Positions 56,553 through 64,000 of a stretch of DNA of 64,000 nucleotides are shown piece after piece. The stretch comes from Breviolum minutum Mf 1.05b.01 (Eukaryota > Sar > Dinophyceae > Suessiales > Symbiodiniaceae), in contig DF240871.1 in NCBI GenBank assembly GCA_000507305.1, positions 1 to 64,000 of the forward strand, given 5' to 3'. Position numbers and translations under genes: made by a program. The notes below the pieces were generated by a model. That model was not told where the DNA came from. It searched no databases and saw nothing but the letters and a program-made list of their open reading frames with translations. The stretch's first letter is position 1. Every line of letters begins with the position of its first letter.

Positions 56553-59500
56553 TCAAAAAACCCCAAAGGGGTTGGCATCCGATGGCACTGGGCCAGGCTC
56601 AAGATGCGGCAAGCTTTCTGTGTTACCACCTTAAACCCTGAATTATTAAATACAAAAATAAACAAAAAAAAGAAAACCCTTCAAAAAAAAACGACCTTTT
56701 TTTGATATCTTGAGACCCCCCCAAAAAAAGTGGAAAACTCTGGAAGGAAGTAAAGAGGTGAAAATTATGAATTCCAAATGCTCAATCCAAAAATTGCGAC
56801 TGACCTGGCAAGGTGCTGTGACAGCGTCATAGTATGTCATACGTAAACAACTCAGGTAAACCTCAGATTGAAAAAATCACTCCCGAGATTGTCAGCCCAA
56901 ATCACTCATAAAAAACCTCTAAAACATCACAACCAACATTGAAAATCTACCAATTGGCTGTCGTTGTTTTTCCTTTCACATCATCAAGGACCGAAGGATC
57001 CATGTTTTTCCCTTTCAAGCCTCACTAATTTGACTACTTCGGGCGATCTGGTGGTGGTGAATTTAGTACCCTGCCACAACTAATTGTTTGAATCTTCAAG
57101 GTCTCACACACAAGAAGCTATTTAGACCCCCCCTTTTTTTAAAGGGAGTCCTTTATGTAAATCACTAAGCTTTTCGTGAGTTCAACAGGTTTTGTTGTTG
57201 TTTTTGCGAGATTCTTCGGAATTTGGCCATTCGAAAAGTTCCCCGTTTCCTGCCGCTTTCTTTTTCCCACTCCCACGAGGTCGGAGTGAACACATCCGTC
57301 AATCGACGTCCTGCGAAACGGAAAGCTGCACACATTGTTCTACTGGCAATTTGGTAGGTTTACGGAGTGTAGTTGATCAGTCTGCTCGGCTGGTTTTTGT
57401 TGAAGAATGATTAGAAAGGGTATTAAAAAGTGGCCGGAACCAAATACTCAGAAGTAGGGTAAAGGTTTCAGGAATCTCTGCTGGAGTATCTGGAATTGCA
57501 TGTTTGGATATCGTTAAATAGTGGACAAACAATCAAGCTCAACCTGGCAGTGGGAAAATGTTTTTGCCACCACAGTGTTGCCTATTGTTCATCAATGCCT
57601 TCATGGAACCTGTTTTAAGAAAGAACAAAAAACTTTCTGGGATGCTGCGGTGGATCTTTACATGCCCAGAATAGCTAGACTTTTCTTCACATCTCGCCGA
57701 TGATGCCACAAACACAGTGGGAAATTCTGTAAGAAAACTGCCATTTTTCCAAATCATCCCAAGAGCCTTCCACCTAAGAATCAACTAACCCTAATCCCAT
57801 CCACTCAGAGTGTATGCGTCTGTGAAACCGTCTGTGCCTTCACAAACGACCCCTGTCCCCACATGTTATGCGGCGGCTTGGCTCCTCTCCGTCCATATCC
57901 AACTTATTGATCTGTCGTACCACCTTGTTCTTCCTCTTTTCCAAGGCACCCTGAGAAGCATTTTCGCCCCAAGAAAGATGGATAGATGGATTTTCCCCCA
58001 AGATGTTTTTTTCAACCAAGAAAAGGAACGAGTCCAATCATCTTATGGGAACCCATCGGAGCCAATCGTGACCAGTGTCATTTCATAGATGGCATTCTTT
58101 GCCTCGGATCTTGGTGAATCACCTTTAAATGAACCACCCAAGTGTCTATCCGAATCTTCGTCATCCTATCAGTTGAATCCTGGGGCCCCCTTTAAAAAAA
58201 AAAAGCAAACAGATGGATACCCCCAAAAAATGTAGCCATAAAGTTGAAAAGGGAAAGTGTTTCTTATTTCAAAATCATAAGATTTTTCTAAAGGGGTCCA
58301 TGGTTGGTGTATCTGATCAGCCTTTTTTGGGGACCTGGAGTGGATTTCTCAAAGTCTGACCGTGGAGTACAGTTCTCCCCCGTTGCCAACAAGAAAAACA
58401 ACAGAGACTCACATACCTTTTAGCGTAGCATCATAACCACCTTTTCCGAAATCTACCAAGTTTGGCCATGAACCATATTCTCGTTTACTATCGTCATTTC
58501 CTAAGTCATAATAGTATCATCTTTTTTTTGTGCTTGTGTATTACTACATCTGTTTGTCACTAGGACACATGACCTAAACTCCTGCTCTTTCAAAGTTCCC
58601 GGTGTTTTTCCCACCACTTATATCGCCAGGTCCGGCCAAGGTTAAACCTCATTTTCGAAAAAAACAGGATCCGGAGCCGGGGGCCTTCACAATCTGCTCA
58701 TCATTGAGATATGCTGCTTTCATGGCATTCACATCACCAATTTCCTGGATGCAACAAGAAGAGCCAAGCAACAGGAGCTGTTGCAATCTGCAGAAATTTG
58801 AGACATTCAAGTTTTGACAAAGTACAAGTGTAACGACTTCGGGCACGGGCGGCACGGAGGGGCATACGGTATACCAAGCAAAAAGACAACAAAGTTCCGA
58901 CAGGAGGTAAACAAAATTCATTACATGAGAAGGCTTGTGGATCGTTGACAGCTCTTTTGGTGTTATCTTCGAAAAGGTGCCTTTTGAGAAAAAGAAACAA
59001 AAACATTCTTAAACATAAACATCCTTCCACCTGCTTTCCGGGAAAAATAAAACAGCTTGCATATTTCTGCGTTTTTCAGCAGATTCCTCGTTACATCGAC
59101 TTAGCTGCACCCCTTCGTTTGTGGGTCAAGATGGGCAATGGATCCTGTTGACAAAATTGCCACAAACCCCATGACACCCCCATCAGGGGGAAAAAATAAC
59201 ACCTACTCAAACACTCAGGGAAAAAACTTCTCCAAACTTTCCATGAAGAAACAACCAACAACAACCCATACAGCTTTTCAAGGGATGTTTGTTTTTGAGG
59301 GGCACCTCCAACTCCCTCCCCCAAATCCCATCAATCAGATCCCAGCGGATTTCGATTCTTGGCATCGCCGCCTCGGTCAACTTCTCCACTTTGTCGCTTT
59401 CATCTGCCAGGAGCCTTTCTTGTTTGGCACCTTAAAACGGGGCGGAGAACGGTGGGAAAGATATCATCCCACCCTTAAAATCATCATCCACTCAAAAGTG

Positions 59501-61508
59501 CCGAAGACGTAGGGATATGTTCTCAGGAGAGTATCCTTGATCTTTGGGGTTGTTAGGAGTTGTTAGTTAGATAGTTGTTGCTTGTTTAGCTTTCCGGTTT
59601 TCGTGAGGTGCTTGGAATTGGGTTGGAATCCCTTCAAAAACAAATCAGCTCAAAAGCTCATGTTGATGTCAACACATGGAATTGCATTACTCCCCCAAAA
59701 GCTAACATGTCCCCTGAAAAATAGTGCTTAGAAGACAAGCCATTCCTTTTAAAATGGTCTCTTTTTTGGGGACATTCGTTCGTTTTGGGGAGGGTAAATC
59801 GCTTTTGAACGCCTATTCATCTTGAACACAAATCAATGTCATCCATGGTACTTCGCCAGATCTGTTGGCAAAGGGTTCGAGGTGGGATTTTGTGACTGCG
59901 GCATTGAAAAAAAACACCTTCCAAATCCTGAAAACCACTCCTTTAAACTAACATAGCTGGCTGGAAAATGGACCCTTTGAAGACGTATCTTGCCAAAGGG
60001 TATCCCTTGAATGACCTAATCTTCTAGATCTTCAAGAAACTCCGGAAACTCGGTTTTTTTTCCGGAGTTTTCGAGAATTATTGGCACTAATAGTATCGAA
60101 ACTATTGGAAAAAAAACAACAAATCCTCCACTCTCCTGAAAGGCACGAGTCTGCAAGGTCTCCTGCACTTTGGCAGCCTGGTTTTTGGTTGCAAATTTGG
60201 CACAGGGAACACGAGCCATGTCGTACCCTCCAGGGAACTAACAGTTTGCCCCTGAAAATCAATGGTTGGAATACTTATTTCCTTTTGGGGAGGCAAATTT
60301 TCAGGGGCTTATGTTAGTTTTAAAGGAGTGCACCCTCCCCCCCAACCAAAAAAAAAGATATGAAAGGAGTTTCTTCATACACAGGTGGTTTGAGAATCCA
60401 CGGTACGTTCAAAAAAAAATGTTCCAAGGTTCTCTTTTCGTCGTCTCCTTGGAATCATTCTGGTTGAATATGATCATCTGAAACTCAGTCCTGGATCTCC
60501 TTTTTCTTTGGGACGGAAAAATACTACCCTCCATAGTAAAGGTCCAGTGACCCCAGTAGCCCCGTTTGGATAATATCAACTCAGCCAGTGTCATGACATG
60601 ACAGTCATTGATTCATTGATCCAACATTTTTCTTGCATCATAGGTATCATAGTTATCATAGTTTTTTGAGGGCAAATCAAGGACTCTAAAAAGTGGTTTT
60701 ACCTTTCCATCCTTCAAGAGTCAACAAACTTCTTGGAATTTCCCGAATTTTCCCATTTGACACACCCCACCCATTACCCTTTACAACAACAAAACCAAAA
60801 AAAAACAACGGGCCTGTCGCTTTCGTTCCTTCAAACATCTCAGCACTTGTGCACGCACCTACAGTACCAAACAACGACTCACTGACTCGAATCGAAGTTG
60901 GATCCTCCGATTTGTGTGAGCTGATCATGTGGGGGGGTACTATAAATTACACCCCTAATACCCCACCCCTTCCTTGGGATACTTGGGAAAATTGACCCCA
61001 TCAGGAAAACAGCTCAGGTTTTGGAGCTTCGAAAGTTAGATCTGAAGTTTCAAGTGGACTTTTTTTTGTTTGATCATTTTTTGCCTTTTCCAGGGGGAGA
61101 AGGAATCCTTTTAAAGCCCATTTCAGTTCACCTGATACTGTATATCGAGAATTCACACCATCAAAACCATCTCAAAAAAACTCATAACTGGCCTGGATCT
61201 GTTTGACAGTCTTTCTCATTCTTCCGTTCAGAATGTAGAAATATTGTGTTTAATGCCCAAAAAGCGCAACAAAATAAACCCACACGAAAAAAAAAAACAC
61301 ATCACGTCAAAAAGAATCTCAACAACTTCCAAAAAACAAGTCAACAGGGCCCCCCTCCAAACCACAAAGACCAACATCTCCATCCCTTTTTGAAGGCAAC
61401 CCCCCCAAAAAAAAAAAACGGCACACCATTTTTCCCCCGTTTCGTTTTTGTCGCAACTGCCACCTCTGGAGACGAAGTTCCCATCAATGGTCCGCAGTCA
61501 TCGGGCTC
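56553..61508 (-). CDS. Unidentified multi-exon gene B
   Basis: Nine exons join in frame: 61464-61508 (EPDDCGPLMGTSSPE), 60814-60858 (VRAQVLRCLKERKRQ), 60134-60177 (AAKVQETLQTRAFQ), 59306-59414 (LLADESDKVEKLTEAAMPRI and on to IWGRELE), 58685-58744 (EIGDVNAMKAAYLNDEQIVK), 57872-57950 (GALEKRKNKVVRQINKLDMD, GEEPSR), 57544-57609 (SMKALMNNRQHCGGKNIFPL), 57215-57310 (RRLTDVFTPTSWEWEKESGR, KRGTFRMAKF) and 56553-56629 (GNTESLPHLEPGPVPSDANP, FGVF, stop). All acceptors are AG|G; donors are GT, GC or GA. The first half looks like a charged helix or coiled coil and the second half is basic. No membrane segment or known family was recognised. The 5' end is missing. Several donors had alternatives and were chosen by phase, so details may be off by a few codons. 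Confidence 0.5.
59692..59790. repeat. Foldback element related to family I
   Basis: CCCCCAAAA and ATGTCCCCTGAAAA at the left pair with TTTTTTGGGGACAT and TTTTGGGG at the right. It lies in gene B intron 3. Confidence 0.75.
59940..60000. repeat. Half foldback, 21.7-kb type
   Basis: AACTAACATAGCTGGCTGGA and GGACCCTTTGAAGA are the reverse complement of the right half at 21712-21745. The partner arm is absent. Confidence 0.65.
60236..60320. repeat. Foldback element, family I relative
   Basis: AACTAACAGTTTGCCCCTGA at the left pairs with TCAGGGGCTTATGTTAGTT at the right. It lies in gene B intron 2. Confidence 0.85.
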
Positions 61509-62420
<912 letters not shown>

Positions 62421-62722
62421 AACATCCATCCTGGCGACTTCACCCTCAAGATTTCAAGAAGATAGACTTGACTTGTTTTTTTAAAAGGAAAATGATATTT
62501 AGATGATATTTAGAGCTATGCTGTGATTCAAAATCATTAAACACACCAGAAGAAATGGTATGCCAACAGCATCCAATAGAACTAAAGATGATCAATGTTT
62601 GCAATTGCTTTGGTACTTACATTGATTTTGACACATTGCCATCTGACCTTTGATTGCTCTTGCAAAACAAAGAAAGCGACAGCATTCCGACCGGCCCGGC
62701 CGGTGCCCGCCTCCCTTCTCAC

Positions 62723-63233
62723 CATCCGTCTCAGTGCTCTCATCGGATTTGTGATCTGACTTGCTCTCATCCGATTTGTCATCAGATTTGCTCTCATCCG
62801 ATTTGTCATCAGATTTGCTCTCATCGGATTTGTGATCCGATTTGCTCTCATCTGATTTGTCATCAGATTTGCTCTCATCGGATTTGTGATCCGATTTGCT
62901 CTCATCCGACTTGTCATCAGATTTGTCATCAGATTTGCTCTGGTCGGATTTGTGATCCGATTTGCTCTCTTCCGATTTGTCATCAGATTTGCTCTCATCC
63001 GATTTGTCATCAGATTTGCTCTCATCGGATTTGTGATCTGATTTGCTCTCATCCGATTTGTCATCAGATTTGCTCTCATCGGATTTGTGATCTGATTTTG
63101 CTCTCATCCGATTTGTCATCAGATTTGCTCTCATCGGATTTGTGATCTGATTTGCTCTCATCCGATTTGTCATCAGATTTGCTCTCATCGGGATCGTTCT
63201 TGTCCATTTCATAACTTGCCCGGTGCTTGTGGC
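62723..63233 (-). CDS. Exon of an acidic/basic repeat protein, with a frameshift
   Basis: On the minus strand, CTCAG|GC opens GHKHRASYEMDKNDP and then a run of 9-residue units alternating DESKSDDKS and DESKSDHKS (27-nt unit, 54-nt higher period). It ends at STETD before the strong donor GTGAGA. One extra T in the T-run at 63096-63099, absent from sister units, breaks the frame, so the first part is out of frame with the rest. This is either a real lesion or an assembly error. The protein would be highly charged and disordered. Its first and later exons were not located. Function is unknown. Confidence 0.6.
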
Positions 63234-64000
63234 CTGAGAGCACAAATGCTTGAGATTTATGATGCTCCAAATTTGATTCATGGGGGCCCTGGAGTTTGGA
63301 GGTAACAACACGACATGCGTGTGTTGTCAACAAAAATCACTACCCTGATATTCATAGACCTTGAAAAATGCTACAAATGAATCAACGAAGGGGGTCACCG
63401 TCAAAACCCTCCATTTTTTGCCAGAAAGCATCTGGTGTACCTCCATCACTAGCTCTTCAAGGGTACCTTTTCTGGTGTGCCACAAACCCCCAAACCATAA
63501 TACAAATAAATAGGGGCCGCCTTATTCAATAGGAAAAATGGCATTATACAAAAACCAAGTATTGTTAGGCCTTATTTGTAGAGGTACAACTACCCTAGGT
63601 CAGGTAAGGTAATATTCGTTTTTTTTTCAGCGATGACAGTGTCGTTTTCCATGTTTTTTCAATGTTGCCAAGTGACGATGATGGCCAGCCCTGTGCGCAT
63701 GGCGACCTTCTACCAAACCTCTGCAAGGAACCAACCAACCAAACCGAGCAACCCAACAAACCAAACAAACTGACCAAACAACTAACTCAACGTTAACATC
63801 GCTGTTGGTATGAACATTAACATCAAAATGAATCAAAGAAGGAATACCAAGGATTAAACACACAAAAAAAAACAAGAAGCAGCAGAAGAACACAACCAAA
63901 AAAAAAACATGATTTCAAACAAAACATATATAATGAGAACATGTAATGAGGATCAAAATGTTAAAAATCATCCCAAAGCACCGTACAACTGCCACACCTC
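63234..64000. other. Right edge, nothing firm
   Basis: Only low-complexity frames are seen. A minus-strand ATG near 63695 opens MRTGLAIIVTW before a possible GC donor, but its phase does not fit the repeat-protein exon. Confidence 0.3.

Overview
The window looks like nuclear DNA of a dinoflagellate, most likely in or near the Symbiodiniaceae. This is an inference. It rests on three things: a multi-spanning membrane protein of a type I associate with dinoflagellates; genes cut into many tiny exons joined with GT, GC and GA donors and AG|G acceptors; and heavy loading with decayed non-LTR retrotransposons and short foldback repeats. No rRNA, tRNA, CRISPR array or bacterial operon was recognised.

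The main result is a 23-exon ammonium transporter (AMT/Mep/Rh superfamily) gene on the minus strand, about 52.3 kb down to 25.5 kb. It was assembled by eye from exons of 12 to 140 nt. From exon 2 to the stop, every exon junction keeps the reading frame. The pieces sum to 1260 nt, and the residues of the transport pore are present. The smallest exon is 12 nt and carries the Trp-Phe-Gly-Trp part of the pore motif. Two further multi-exon minus-strand genes of unknown function were assembled in the same way (3.6-7.6 kb and 56.5-61.5 kb). An acidic/basic repeat protein exon lies at 62.7-63.2 kb.

Layout: 0-3.5 kb holds an intronless 568-residue membrane protein with a TIR-like motif block (minus strand). 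3.6-7.6 kb holds unidentified gene A. 9.3-16 kb is a graveyard of three related LINE copies, one on minus and two on plus, with degenerate tandem repeats between them. 16-24 kb is gene-poor. 24.36-25.05 kb is a 5'-truncated LINE, flanked by a perfect direct repeat, inserted inside an older foldback element. 25.5-52.3 kb is the transporter gene. Its introns hold many foldback elements and, in intron 7, a retroelement fragment with a 2A-like motif. 52.4-56.5 kb is mostly noncoding and includes a diverged tandem array that runs into a 231-base assembly gap. 56.5-61.5 kb is unidentified gene B. 62.3-63.2 kb has a (CAA)n microsatellite and the repeat-protein exon.

The genes do not form an operon or an evident shared pathway. 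What links the window is genome structure: short foldback repeats sit in most large introns and intergenic spaces, and in the transporter gene the second base of the intron donor tends to equal the second base of the next exon, as if many introns were flanked by short duplications.
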